Shown here one piece after another: positions 1 to 7,405 of a stretch of 20,934 nucleotides of DNA (positions within the stretch are counted from its first letter, which is position 1; every line of letters starts with the position of its first letter). The stretch spans positions 1 through 20,934 of the forward strand of contig JAHZAV010000036.1 in assembly GCA_019423745.1 (NCBI GenBank), read 5' to 3'. The notes under the pieces are model-generated. The model worked only from the letters and a program-made list of their open reading frames with translations, was not told the DNA's origin and made no database searches. Position numbers and translations under genes: made by a program. This DNA comes from Lachnospiraceae bacterium. GTDB taxonomy: Bacteria; Bacillota; Clostridia; Lachnospirales; Lachnospiraceae.

Positions 1-3
1 GGA

Positions 4-55
4 GCGTTGCTCCATAGATGAATCACTCATCTATTTTGCAACGCCCCCTTTTTTT
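4..55 (+). terminator. Rightward intrinsic terminator at window edge
   Basis: A two-part hairpin: outer arms GCGTTGC (4-10) and GCAACGC (38-44), inner arms ATAGATGA (14-21) and TCATCTAT (27-34). It is followed on the plus strand by CCCC and seven T (49-55). The T-run is on the plus-strand side, so it most likely terminates a convergent plus-strand gene lying left of the window. Because the window ends at the other side, I cannot tell whether it also serves the phosphotransferase gene on the minus strand. Confidence 0.7.
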
Positions 56-85
56 ACTTTGAATGTTTTTTCATGTAAAATAACA

Positions 86-841
86 TTATTGATAGTCCAT
101 AACATCGATCCATTTCATGAGAAAATCTTTTTCCAATTCATTATCCTTCGTCAACTGTGCAGCTGCTACAATTGGAAGCCACTGCTGTACATACTGAACG
201 GCTGTATCCGTTTTCTTGCAGAACATCTTCAGGTACATATCTGCCGCATCCTGGTCTTTTAAAGCAAAGAGGAGATACGTCATAGCTGCATCAGCACTGG
301 CATTTCCTATTGTTGCATGTGCCCAGTCTACAACTGACATTTTCCCATTCTTTCCAACAATAATATTGCTAGGATTAAAATCTCCATGACAAAGCTTATC
401 ATGTCTGGGCATACTTCCCAGTCTTGTCAACAATTCATATCTCTGGCTTGCATCCAGATCTTTAATACTATTAATCTGCCTGTGCAGTTTATCTTTGATA
501 TTTGCCAGCATAGGAGCTTTTTTTGAATGTACAGTTGTCTGGAGATCAACAAAATCCTTCATATATTTGTCAAGATTTTGTAAATCCACTTTCATCATTT
601 CTTCCAAAGTTTTCCCTTCTTTGTATTCAAAGAAAAGCGCCCATTTTCCGTCTATATTTTCCACTTTCTGCAATTTAGGTATATCCAGACCGCATTCTTC
701 CACACGTGCATTTTCCAACGCTTCATTAAAAATGTCTACTTTGGGATGACTTTCGCTAAAAAGCTTTATAATACTGCCTTCACACTGATATACTTTTTTA
801 TAGGGCCGTTCCACAATCAGTTTACAATTCTCCATATTCAT
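86..841 (-). CDS. APH-fold phosphotransferase, substrate unknown
   Basis: A 251-residue protein of the aminoglycoside phosphotransferase/choline kinase-like fold, predicted to move the ATP gamma-phosphate onto a small molecule in the cytosol. Visible signatures are the Brenner-type motif HGDFNPSN at residues 152-159 (catalytic Asp154, metal-ligand Asn159), VDW with metal-ligand Asp172, and a candidate ATP-binding Lys26 in IIKLF. The start at 841 is chosen because GGAGG sits 7 nt upstream; Met3 is a less likely alternative. It has its own promoter (888-916) and lies downstream of the adhE terminator, so it is probably monocistronic. Known relatives include antibiotic kinases, choline/ethanolamine kinases and fructosamine-like kinases. 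Nothing in the sequence picks a substrate, so a resistance role should not be assumed. Confidence 0.82.
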   Translation of the reverse strand: MNMENCKLIVERPYKKVYQCEGSIIKLFSESHPKVDIFNEALENARVEECGLDIPKLQKVENIDGKWALFFEYKEGKTLEEMMKVDLQNLDKYMKDFVDLQTTVHSKKAPMLANIKDKLHRQINSIKDLDASQRYELLTRLGSMPRHDKLCHGDFNPSNIIVGKNGKMSVVDWAHATIGNASADAAMTYLLFALKDQDAADMYLKMFCKKTDTAVQYVQQWLPIVAAAQLTKDNELEKDFLMKWIDVMDYQ

Positions 842-887
842 ATGCTTACCTCCTCTTTGCCAGCAGCTACTGTTTTTTGTTGTTTAT

Positions 888-916
888 ATTATACCTCTTT
901 CTTTTTAATTTTTAAA
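888..916 (-). promoter_or_regulatory. Probable promoter of the phosphotransferase gene
   Basis: On the minus strand a perfect TATAAT (888-893) lies 17 bp downstream of TTTAAA (911-916), a 4/6 match to TTGACA. The surroundings are very AT-rich, so the -35 is weak evidence; the -10 and its position about 45 nt ahead of the start codon are the stronger part. The rest of 917-1020 is AT-rich with no other feature I can support. Confidence 0.55.
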
Positions 917-1035
917 TAGATTTTTGATATTTTTTTAACTTATTTTTATTCTCATTATTTATTGTTAATTATTTAACTATTTGTGTTGTAACTTTCTTTC
1001 CTTAGGCTTCTTCTCTCACTGCCGACCTATTTCGA

Positions 1036-1067
1036 AAAGAGGCGCACCCTTACGGGCACGCCTCTTT
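1036..1067 (-). terminator. adhE intrinsic terminator
   Basis: On the minus strand, 26 nt after the adhE stop, two 14-nt arms (1054-1067 and 1036-1049) pair fully, with two G-U wobbles, around a GUAA tetraloop. The lower stem is AAAGAGGCG/CGCCTCTTT. A run of four T follows. A further six-base pairing (TCTCAC 1014-1019 with GTGAGA 1070-1075) could enclose the whole hairpin. This separates adhE from the phosphotransferase gene. Confidence 0.85.
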
Positions 1068-1092
1068 CTGTGAGAAAAACTTATGAGAAAAA

Positions 1093-3714
1093 CTATTTGC
1101 CATAATAGCATTTTAGATAAATGTCTTTCATTTCTTTCATCAATGGATATCTTGGATTTGCTACAGTACACTGGTCATTAAATGCCTGTTCTACCATCTC
1201 ATCCAGCGTATCCAGGAAATATTTCTCATCGATGCCATATTCTTTTATGGATTTTTTAATGCCAATCTTTTCTTTCAAATCTTCCAGTTTTGCAAGCAGA
1301 TTCTCGAATACTTCCTGATCATTCTTGCCCTGGCATCCTGCAAACCGTCCAAGTTCTGCATATCTTGCTAACGCATGTGGATACTGATACTGGGAGAATG
1401 TTCCCATCTTTGTTGGAGCTTCTGCTGCATTATAGCGCATAACTTCTGTTAAAAGCACTGCATTTGCAACTCCATGTGGCAGATGATGGAATGCACCAAG
1501 TTTATGTGCCATGGAGTGATTCAATCCCAAGAATGCATTTGCAAATGCCATACCTGCCATACAAGATGCGTTTGCCATCATTTCACGGGCATGCGGATCA
1601 TTGGCTCCGTTTTCATATGCAGAAGGCAGATTATCAAATACCATTTTTACTGCTTTCATTGCGATTCCATCTGTATAGTCTGTTGCCATGATAGAAACAT
1701 AAGCTTCAATTGCATGAGTCATAACATCAATACCAGATGCACTTGTCAGACCTTTTGGCTGTGTCATCATATTGTCTACATCAACAATTGCCATATTCGG
1801 CAGTAATTCATAGTCAGCGATAGGCCATTTTACACCTGTGTCAGCATCTGTGATAATTGCAAACGGTGTTACCTCTGATCCTGTACCAGAAGATGTAGGA
1901 ATTGCTACAAAGTATGCTTTTTCTCCCATCTTCGGGAAAGTATATACTCTCTTACGGATATCCATAAAGTCCATAGCCATATCTTCAAAGTTTGCTTCCG
2001 GATGTTCATACATTACCCACATAATTTTTGCAGCATCCATTGCAGAGCCACCGCCTAATGCGATAATTGTATCCGGCTCAAATTCTCTCATCTGCTCAGT
2101 ACCTTTACGCGCACACTGAAGAGTTGGATCTGGAGCTACTTCATAGAAGCATGTATGCTGGATTCCCATTTCATCTAATTTTGCTTCGATTGGAGCTACA
2201 TAGCCATTTTTATAGAGGAATGTATCTGTAACGATGAATGCTCTTTTCTTATGCATTACTGTTCCAAGCTCATCTAATGCAACTGGCATACATCCTTTCT
2301 TAAAGTAAACTTTTTCCGGTGTTCTGAACCACAGCATATTTTCTCTCCTCTCAGCAACTGTCTTAATGTTGATCAAGTGTTTTACTCCTACGTTTTCTGA
2401 TACAGAGTTTCCGCCCCAGGAACCGCATCCAAGAGTAAGAGACGGTGCAAGTTTAAAATTGTAAAGATCACCAATACCACCCTGTGAAGAAGGTGTATTA
2501 ATTAAGATACGGCATGTTTTCATTGCTGCAGCGTGTTTTGCAATCTTCTCTGCTTCTGCAGGATGTACATAAAGTGCTGCTGTATGTCCATATCCACCGT
2601 CTGCAACAAGTCTCTCTGCCTTTGCAAGAGCCTCATCGAACGTTTTAGCTTTGTACATAGCTAATACAGGTGAAAGCTTCTCATGTGCAAATTCTTCAGA
2701 AATATCAACTGATTCTACTTCTCCAATCAGGATTTTTGTATTTTCCGGCACATCTACTCCTGCCAACTGTGCAATCTCGTATGCACTCTTTCCCGGGATC
2801 TTATTATTTAATGCTCCGTTGATAATAATTGTTTTACGCACTTTATCAAGTTCTTCTCCCGGTTTCAGGAAATAGCATCCACGATATGCAAATTCTTTCT
2901 TAACTTCTTCATATACACTTTCCAAAACAGTAACTGACTGCTCTGATGCACAGATCATACCATTATCAAATGTTTTGGAGTGAATAATGGAGTTTACTGC
3001 ATTCTTGATATCTGCTGTATCATCAATAATAACAGGTGTATTTCCAGCTCCAACACCTAATGCCGGCTTACCGGATGAGTACGCTGATTTTACCATTCCA
3101 GGTCCGCCTGTTGCAAGAGTAATATCTGCATCTCTCATAACAGTAGTTGTAAGTTCCAAAGACGGTGCATCAATCCATCCTATAATTCCTTCCGGGGCTC
3201 CGGCCTTTACTGCTGCATCAAGTACAACTTTAGCTGCTGCAATCGTACATGCCTTTGCAGCCGGATGTGGACTGATGATGATTGCATTTCTCGTCTTCAG
3301 ACAGATAAGTGTTTTAAAGATTGCTGTTGATGTAGGATTCGTTGTCGGAATAACTGCAGCTACAAGACCAATAGGCTCTGCAATCTTTTTAATTCCATAA
3401 GCTTTGTCCTCTTCAATTACACCACATGTCTTTGTATTCTTATATGCATTGTAAATATACTCTGCTGCATAATGATTTTTGATAACTTTATCTTCAACAA
3501 CGCCTCTTCCTGTCTCTTCTACTGCTTGCTTTGCAAGAGGAATACGCATTTTATTTGCAGCCATTGCTGCCTCAAAGAAAATCTTATCTACCTGTTCCTG
3601 TGTATAAGTTGCAAAAATCTTCTGCGCCTCACGCATTGCTTTCATCTTTGCTTCGAGGCTTTCTACGCTGTCTACAATTGCAGGTACAACTGTTTCTTCT
3701 TTCTTCTTAGCCAT
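1093..3714 (-). CDS. adhE: Bifunctional acetaldehyde-CoA/alcohol dehydrogenase AdhE
   Basis: An 873-residue AdhE that reduces acetyl-CoA to acetaldehyde and then ethanol, regenerating NAD+ during fermentation. The N-terminal half is an aldehyde dehydrogenase domain with catalytic Cys255 in the DNGMICASEQ motif. A linker joins it to an iron-dependent alcohol dehydrogenase domain with NAD-binding GGGS at 554-557 and Fe ligands Asp663, His667, His733 and His747, whose spacing matches E. coli AdhE. Length is normal for the family, and such enzymes form filaments called spirosomes. The start at 3714 (MAKKKEE) is 8 nt after GGAGG; in-frame ATGs at 3729 and 3720 overlap or crowd that site. It has its own TTGACA/TATACT promoter and terminator, so it is not part of the upstream ribosomal operon. 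Confidence 0.97.
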   Translation of the reverse strand: MAKKKEETVVPAIVDSVESLEAKMKAMREAQKIFATYTQEQVDKIFFEAAMAANKMRIPLAKQAVEETGRGVVEDKVIKNHYAAEYIYNAYKNTKTCGVIEEDKAYGIKKIAEPIGLVAAVIPTTNPTSTAIFKTLICLKTRNAIIISPHPAAKACTIAAAKVVLDAAVKAGAPEGIIGWIDAPSLELTTTVMRDADITLATGGPGMVKSAYSSGKPALGVGAGNTPVIIDDTADIKNAVNSIIHSKTFDNGMICASEQSVTVLESVYEEVKKEFAYRGCYFLKPGEELDKVRKTIIINGALNNKIPGKSAYEIAQLAGVDVPENTKILIGEVESVDISEEFAHEKLSPVLAMYKAKTFDEALAKAERLVADGGYGHTAALYVHPAEAEKIAKHAAAMKTCRILINTPSSQGGIGDLYNFKLAPSLTLGCGSWGGNSVSENVGVKHLINIKTVAERRENMLWFRTPEKVYFKKGCMPVALDELGTVMHKKRAFIVTDTFLYKNGYVAPIEAKLDEMGIQHTCFYEVAPDPTLQCARKGTEQMREFEPDTIIALGGGSAMDAAKIMWVMYEHPEANFEDMAMDFMDIRKRVYTFPKMGEKAYFVAIPTSSGTGSEVTPFAIITDADTGVKWPIADYELLPNMAIVDVDNMMTQPKGLTSASGIDVMTHAIEAYVSIMATDYTDGIAMKAVKMVFDNLPSAYENGANDPHAREMMANASCMAGMAFANAFLGLNHSMAHKLGAFHHLPHGVANAVLLTEVMRYNAAEAPTKMGTFSQYQYPHALARYAELGRFAGCQGKNDQEVFENLLAKLEDLKEKIGIKKSIKEYGIDEKYFLDTLDEMVEQAFNDQCTVANPRYPLMKEMKDIYLKCYYGK

Positions 3715-3766
3715 TTTCATATCCTCCATGTAAATAGTTTTTCTTGCTTTTCTGTTCGATGGGTTT

Positions 3767-3795
3767 AGTATATCTAATCGTTAATTGTTTGTCAA
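3767..3795 (-). promoter_or_regulatory. Strong sigma-A-type promoter of adhE
   Basis: On the minus strand TTGACA (3790-3795) and TATACT (3767-3772) are separated by exactly 17 bp, placing the start of transcription about 45 nt ahead of the adhE start. This near-consensus promoter fits a highly expressed fermentation enzyme. No clear Rex operator overlaps it. Confidence 0.85.
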
Positions 3796-3814
3796 TATAT
3801 AATTGATATTTTTT

Positions 3815-3842
3815 TTAACATTTTTACTTTTTTGTGTATAAT
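3815..3842 (+). promoter_or_regulatory. Possible rightward promoter opposite the adhE promoter
   Basis: On the plus strand TTAACA (3815-3820) lies 16 bp ahead of a perfect TATAAT (3837-3842). It points into a gene-free stretch that ends at the hairpin at 4074-4110. AT-rich sequence makes chance matches common, so this is tentative. The rest of 3850-4070 shows no gene with a credible ribosome-binding site on either strand. Confidence 0.35.
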
Positions 3843-4068
3843 ATACTTATTCCACGTTTTTTCTATAGATTATTTGTATATTTTTACTTATTTCAAAACT
3901 GTTTTTGATATGTAAATCTATATTAAAATTAGCAGCAAAAGATTTCGCTATTTTACTCATCAATTTCTTCGTTAAATATTTGTCGCTTCACATCAATAAA
4001 CATTTCTACAAAGACTGTTTTTACTCAGAATATGGAACACCAATACTTTGTTGTTTCCTGTATAATAT

Positions 4069-4121
4069 AAAAAACAGGATAAAATCCTTCTGTTTTGGAT
4101 TTTATCCTGTCTGCTTTTTTT
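4069..4121 (-). terminator. Bidirectional terminator ending the ribosomal cluster
   Basis: Perfect 14-bp arms (4074-4087 and 4097-4110) flank a 9-nt loop. On the minus strand the stem runs directly into a row of T (plus-strand A 4069-4074), a strong intrinsic terminator about 50 nt after rplQ. On the plus strand it is followed by CTGC and then seven T (4115-4121), so it could also stop rightward transcription, less ideally. Confidence 0.92.
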
Positions 4122-4159
4122 CTTAGTCTAAACGCTTATTTGATTATATTCAAGGACGC

Positions 4160-4696
4160 TTATACCAGCTCAATAAGAACTTCCATAGCTGCATCACCTT
4201 TACGCTGTCCGATCTTAATGATTCTTGTATAACCACCGTTACGATCAGCATATTTTGGTGCAATTTCATCAAAAAGTTTTGCAACCATGTCGATCTCTTT
4301 TGTATTTTTCTTTCTTCCTGCAACAGCCTGTGGAACTTCCTTTACAGGACAAAGAACTTTAAGCATCTGACGTCTTGCATGAAGTCTGGACGGCATATCT
4401 TTCTTAATTTTCTTTTCAACTTCATCGTATACAGTAACTTTTTTACCATCTACAACTTCTTTTACTCTCTTACCGTCTTTATCCTTACGTGCAACTTTTG
4501 CCTTTACAGTAACTTCTTCAAAATTATCTTTCTCTTTAACTGCAAGTGCAATCAAGCCTTCAGCAATTTTACGAATCTCTTTTGCCTTTGCTTCAGTTGT
4601 TCTGATCTTTCCGTTGTTCAATAATGCTGTTACCTGATTTCTAAGTAATGCTTTTCTCTGGCTTGATGTTCTGCCAAGTTTTCTATATTTTGCCAT
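4160..4696 (-). CDS. rplQ: 50S ribosomal protein L17, enlarged form
   Basis: Large-subunit protein L17, which sits near the polypeptide exit site. The family core is clear at both ends: YRKLGRTSSQRKALLRN at the start, LHARRQ at 105-110, and NGGYTRI with the IELV tail at the C-terminus. It has 178 residues against roughly 115-130 in most bacteria. The extra length is mainly a lysine-rich segment at about residues 52-103, before LHARRQ, and a smaller one at about 117-132. GGAGG lies 9 nt before the ATG at 4696. It is the last gene of the cluster, just upstream of the bidirectional terminator and downstream of rpoA, the normal position. Confidence 0.96.
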   Translation of the reverse strand: MAKYRKLGRTSSQRKALLRNQVTALLNNGKIRTTEAKAKEIRKIAEGLIALAVKEKDNFEEVTVKAKVARKDKDGKRVKEVVDGKKVTVYDEVEKKIKKDMPSRLHARRQMLKVLCPVKEVPQAVAGRKKNTKEIDMVAKLFDEIAPKYADRNGGYTRIIKIGQRKGDAAMEVLIELV

Positions 4697-4726
4697 TTTT
4701 CATATCCTCCATATTTACATCTGGTT

Positions 4727-4778
4727 ATGCATCTTCGGGCTTACTAGCCAAATGTCGCCGCCATGCACATCGGGCTTA
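4727..4778 (-). repeat. Imperfect direct repeat in the rpoA-rplQ gap
   Basis: Two copies of a similar element, ATGCATCTTCGGGCTTA (4727-4743) and ATGCACATCGGGCTTA (4763-4778), lie 36 nt apart in the 107-nt gap. The minus-strand RNA can also form a small GGCU/AGCC hairpin here. No known function is recognised. Confidence 0.5.
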
Positions 4779-4803
4779 TTGGACGGCTGACTCTCATAGG
4801 CGA

Positions 4804-5763
4804 TTATTCCTCACCTTGACTCAGTTCCAGACCGAGTTCTTTCAATTTTGCCAATACTTCCTCAAGTGATTTACGTCCCAAATTACGAACTTTCATCATA
4901 TCTTCCGGAGTACGGTTTGTCAATTCTTCTACGGTATTGATTCCTGCTCTCTTCAAACAGTTATAAGAACGTACGGAAAGCTCCAGCTCATCAATGCTCA
5001 TTTCAAGCACTTTTTCTTTTTCATCGTCTTCTTTTTCAATCATAACTTCTGCAGCCTGTGCTACTTCAGAAAGATCAATAAAGAGTTTCAGATGTTCACT
5101 AAGTACTTTCGCTGCAAGGCTCACTGCTTCATCAGGAAGAAGTGTTCCGTTTGTCCAGACATCTAATGTCAATTTATCAAAGTCAGTAATCTGTCCGACA
5201 CGAGTATTTTCCACTGACAGATTAACACGCTCAACCGGTGTATAGATAGAATCAATTGGAATCACTGCGATTGGCAGTTCCTCGCTTTTATTCTTATCTG
5301 AACTTACATAGCCTCGTCCTTTTGTAATCGTGAGTTCCATGTAAAGTTTGCTGTCAGCACCACCATTTAATGTGGCGATAACTGTTTCCGGATTCATGAT
5401 TTCAATATCAGAATCTACCTGAATATCAGCTCCGGTTACGACCCCTTCCCCTTCAAACTCAATATAAGCTGTTTTAGGTTCATCGGTTTCAGACGAATTC
5501 TTAATTGCCAGTGACTTAAGATTCATAATGATCTCAGTAACATCTTCTTTTACTCCCGGGATAGAACTGAACTCATGCAGCACTCCATCAATCTTCACCT
5601 GGCTGATTGCAGCTCCCGGAAGGGAAGAAAGCATGATCCTTCTAAGAGAATTACCAAGTGTTGTACCATATCCTCTTTCCAGAGGTTCTACTACAAATCT
5701 TCCATATCTCTTATCTTCTGATATTTCTGTAATTTCAATATTTGGTTTATTAAAATCAAACAC
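4804..5763 (-). CDS. rpoA: DNA-directed RNA polymerase subunit alpha
   Basis: The alpha subunit, whose N-terminal domain (about 1-230) dimerises and nucleates beta/beta-prime assembly. Its C-terminal domain (about 250-315) binds UP elements and activators. The CTD motif VRSYNCLK carries Arg265, Asn268, Cys269 and Leu270 at exactly the E. coli numbering, followed by the RNLGRKSLEE helix-hairpin-helix. An acidic linker (EKEDDEKEK) joins the domains. At 319 residues it is typical for Firmicutes. The start codon is GTG (5761-5763), with GGAGG 9 nt upstream. It sits between rpsD and rplQ, the usual alpha-operon position, so polymerase and ribosome synthesis are coupled. Confidence 0.98.
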   Translation of the reverse strand: MFDFNKPNIEITEISEDKRYGRFVVEPLERGYGTTLGNSLRRIMLSSLPGAAISQVKIDGVLHEFSSIPGVKEDVTEIIMNLKSLAIKNSSETDEPKTAYIEFEGEGVVTGADIQVDSDIEIMNPETVIATLNGGADSKLYMELTITKGRGYVSSDKNKSEELPIAVIPIDSIYTPVERVNLSVENTRVGQITDFDKLTLDVWTNGTLLPDEAVSLAAKVLSEHLKLFIDLSEVAQAAEVMIEKEDDEKEKVLEMSIDELELSVRSYNCLKRAGINTVEELTNRTPEDMMKVRNLGRKSLEEVLAKLKELGLELSQGEE

Positions 5764-5792
5764 TATGCGGTCCCTCCTTGTGGGTTATTCGG

Positions 5793-5808
5793 ATTACCGA
5801 GGGGTAAT
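5793..5808 (-). other. Short hairpin in the rpsD-rpoA gap
   Basis: ATTACC (5793-5798) and GGTAAT (5803-5808) form a perfect 6-bp stem with a 4-nt loop just before the rpoA ribosome-binding site. There is no T-run, so it is not a terminator. It may affect mRNA processing or rpoA translation. Confidence 0.45.
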
Positions 5809-5820
5809 TCTCTAAGTTAA

Positions 5821-6414
5821 TTATTTAGAATACAACTCGACGATCAGCATTTCATCTACCGGAACATCGATCTCATCACGAGTCGGCAGTTCTTTTACTG
5901 TACCTTTTAAGGCTTCCTGATCTACTTCGATCCATCCTGGCACAAGACGTCCTCCAGTTACTTCAAGGATGTCTTTATATCTCTGTGAACCTTTACATTT
6001 TTCTTTGATCTCAATTACATCTCCGGCTTTTACAAGATAAGACGGAATATTCACCTGTTTTCCGTTTACAAGAACATGTTTGTGGTCTACAATCTGTCTT
6101 GCTTCACGGCGTGTTCTTGCAAGTCCCATACGGAATACTACATTATCAAGTCTTGATTCCAGAAGAACCATCAGGTTTGTACCTGTCATACCCTTCTGCT
6201 GTTTTGCTTTCTTATAGTAATTTCTGAATGGTTTTTCCAGCACACCATAAATAAATTTTGCTTTCTGTTTTTCGCGAAGCTGAAGACCATATTCGCTCAT
6301 TTTTCTATTTGCTCTTTTAAGCTGTCTGTTAGACTTTTTATCAATTCCAAGATAAACTGGATCCATGCCAAGTGAACGGCATCTTTTAAGAACCGGAACT
6401 CTATTTACTGCCAT
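5821..6414 (-). CDS. rpsD: 30S ribosomal protein S4, zinc-free type
   Basis: Primary 16S rRNA-binding protein that starts 30S body assembly. The 197-residue product has the S4 N-terminal domain followed by the S4 RNA-binding domain (about 88-150, with LESRLDNVVFRMGLA and VNGKQVNIPSYLV). Only one cysteine is present in the N-terminal region (RCRSLG), so this is the form lacking the Cys4 zinc knuckle. GGAGG stands 10 nt before the ATG at 6414. An out-of-frame ATG sits between them. The gene lies in the alpha cluster between rpsK and rpoA, as in many Clostridia and unlike B. subtilis, where rpsD is elsewhere. S4 autoregulates in both E. coli and Bacillus, so nearby leader structures may be its targets. 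Confidence 0.98.
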   Translation of the reverse strand: MAVNRVPVLKRCRSLGMDPVYLGIDKKSNRQLKRANRKMSEYGLQLREKQKAKFIYGVLEKPFRNYYKKAKQQKGMTGTNLMVLLESRLDNVVFRMGLARTRREARQIVDHKHVLVNGKQVNIPSYLVKAGDVIEIKEKCKGSQRYKDILEVTGGRLVPGWIEVDQEALKGTVKELPTRDEIDVPVDEMLIVELYSK

Positions 6415-6432
6415 TTTTCATTTACCTCCTAA

Positions 6433-6828
6433 TTAGACTCTTCTGCGTTTTGGTGGACGGCATCCATTATGCGGTACCGGAGTAACGTCTTTGATGCTTG
6501 TAACATCAATTCCACATGCCTGAAGGGCACGAATTGCTGCTTCTCTACCTGATCCCGGTCCTTTTACCATAACATCTACTGTCTTAAGTCCATGAATTAA
6601 TGCTGCCTTAGCTGCTGTCTCAGCTGCCATCTGTGCTGCATATGGAGTAGATTTCCTTGAACCTCTAAATCCCAGACCGCCAGCACTTGCCCATGACAGA
6701 GCATTTCCCTGTGCATCTGTTAATGTTACGATTGTGTTATTAAAAGATGACTGGATATGTGCCTGTCCGTGTTCAACGTTTTTCTTGACACGTCTTTTTG
6801 TCACTTTCTTTGTAACTTTCTTTGCCAT
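6433..6828 (-). CDS. rpsK: 30S ribosomal protein S11
   Basis: S11 binds the 16S platform and forms part of the mRNA exit region with S7 and S18. The 131-residue sequence has the lysine-rich N-terminus, the core SFNNTIVTLTDAQGNALSW and the conserved tail HNGCRPPKRRRV. Length is standard. Unlike most genes of the cluster, its ribosome-binding site is weak: only AGTAGGTTAG precedes the ATG at 6828. It follows a 155-nt gap with alternative RNA helices, which fits control of its translation, though that is inference. Confidence 0.97.
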   Translation of the reverse strand: MAKKVTKKVTKRRVKKNVEHGQAHIQSSFNNTIVTLTDAQGNALSWASAGGLGFRGSRKSTPYAAQMAAETAAKAALIHGLKTVDVMVKGPGSGREAAIRALQACGIDVTSIKDVTPVPHNGCRPPKRRRV

Positions 6829-6878
6829 TTAAACTAACCTACTTTCTTATTTTTTGTATTGATCAACTACATAAAGAG

Positions 6879-6964
6879 GTTCGCTCAACCAAGCTCACGC
6901 TACGTGATTACCGAGTTTTGCGAACAGCCTAACGCTAAAATGTGAGCTTTCTCTAAACAAGCTC
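6879..6964 (-). promoter_or_regulatory. Candidate RNA switch or pseudoknot before rpsK
   Basis: In the 155-nt rpsM-rpsK gap, minus-strand RNA has competing perfect helices. GAGCTT (6944-6949 plus strand) pairs with AAGCTC (6959-6964). Its extended form GTGAGCTT (6942-6949) can instead pair with AAGCTCAC (6891-6898). GCGAAC (6920-6925) pairs with GTTCGC (6879-6884), interleaved with the previous helix as in an H-type pseudoknot. A TCACG/CGTGA hairpin (6895-6907) competes again. A weak rpsK ribosome-binding site follows. The pairings are seen directly; regulation is inferred. Confidence 0.5.
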
Positions 6965-6983
6965 TTATTAAGCTGCATTTGGC

Positions 6984-7352
6984 TTATTTCTTCTTGTTTG
7001 CAACAGTTCTCTTCGGACCTTTTCTTGTTCTTGCATTAGTCTTTGTCTTCTGACCACGAACCGGAAGTCCTTTTCTATGACGGATACCTCTGTAGCATCC
7101 AATTTCCTGTAATCTCTTGATATTTAAAGCGATCTCTCTTCTAAGATCACCTTCTACCATCTGTGTTTCATCAATTACTGCACTGATCTTTTTAACATCT
7201 TCATCTGTCAGATCTCTGCAGCGGATATCAGGATTTACTCCTGCTTCCTTCAAAATACGAGTTGCACTCGGTCTGCCGATACCATAAATATATGTCAGTC
7301 CGATTTCAACACGTTTGTCTCTTGGTAAGTCTACACCTGCAATACGAGCCAT
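6984..7352 (-). CDS. rpsM: 30S ribosomal protein S13
   Basis: S13 sits in the 30S head and forms bridges to the 50S subunit (with L5) and contacts P-site tRNA. The 122-residue product begins MARIAGVDLPRDKR, has the helix-hairpin-helix YGIGRPSA and ends in the basic tail with TKTNARTRKGPKR. The start at 7352 is fixed by GGAGGG 8 nt upstream. The frame stays open a further 96 nt upstream, but that part has no family match and lies in the structured gap. It is separated from rpmJ by an unusually long non-coding stretch. Confidence 0.98.
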   Translation of the reverse strand: MARIAGVDLPRDKRVEIGLTYIYGIGRPSATRILKEAGVNPDIRCRDLTDEDVKKISAVIDETQMVEGDLRREIALNIKRLQEIGCYRGIRHRKGLPVRGQKTKTNARTRKGPKRTVANKKK

Positions 7353-7405
7353 GTGATTTTCCCTCCATTTGATTCTTTTCATTAATATTGTCCTAAATTG
7401 AGGCT

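Noticed and set aside
3803..3822. Possible Rex redox-repressor operator upstream of adhE
   Set aside because: TTGATA and TTAACA half-sites are present, but the spacing and bases do not match the usual TTGTTAA-N4-TTAACAA pattern, and the site is mostly a run of T.
3847..3960. 37-codon minus-strand frame upstream of adhE
   Set aside because: Only a weak GAAGA sequence before the ATG, very AT-rich, no family resemblance; likely chance, though a decayed gene remnant cannot be excluded.
3905..4126. Plus-strand frame between adhE and rplQ
   Set aside because: Begins with TTG without a ribosome-binding site and runs through the terminator hairpin.
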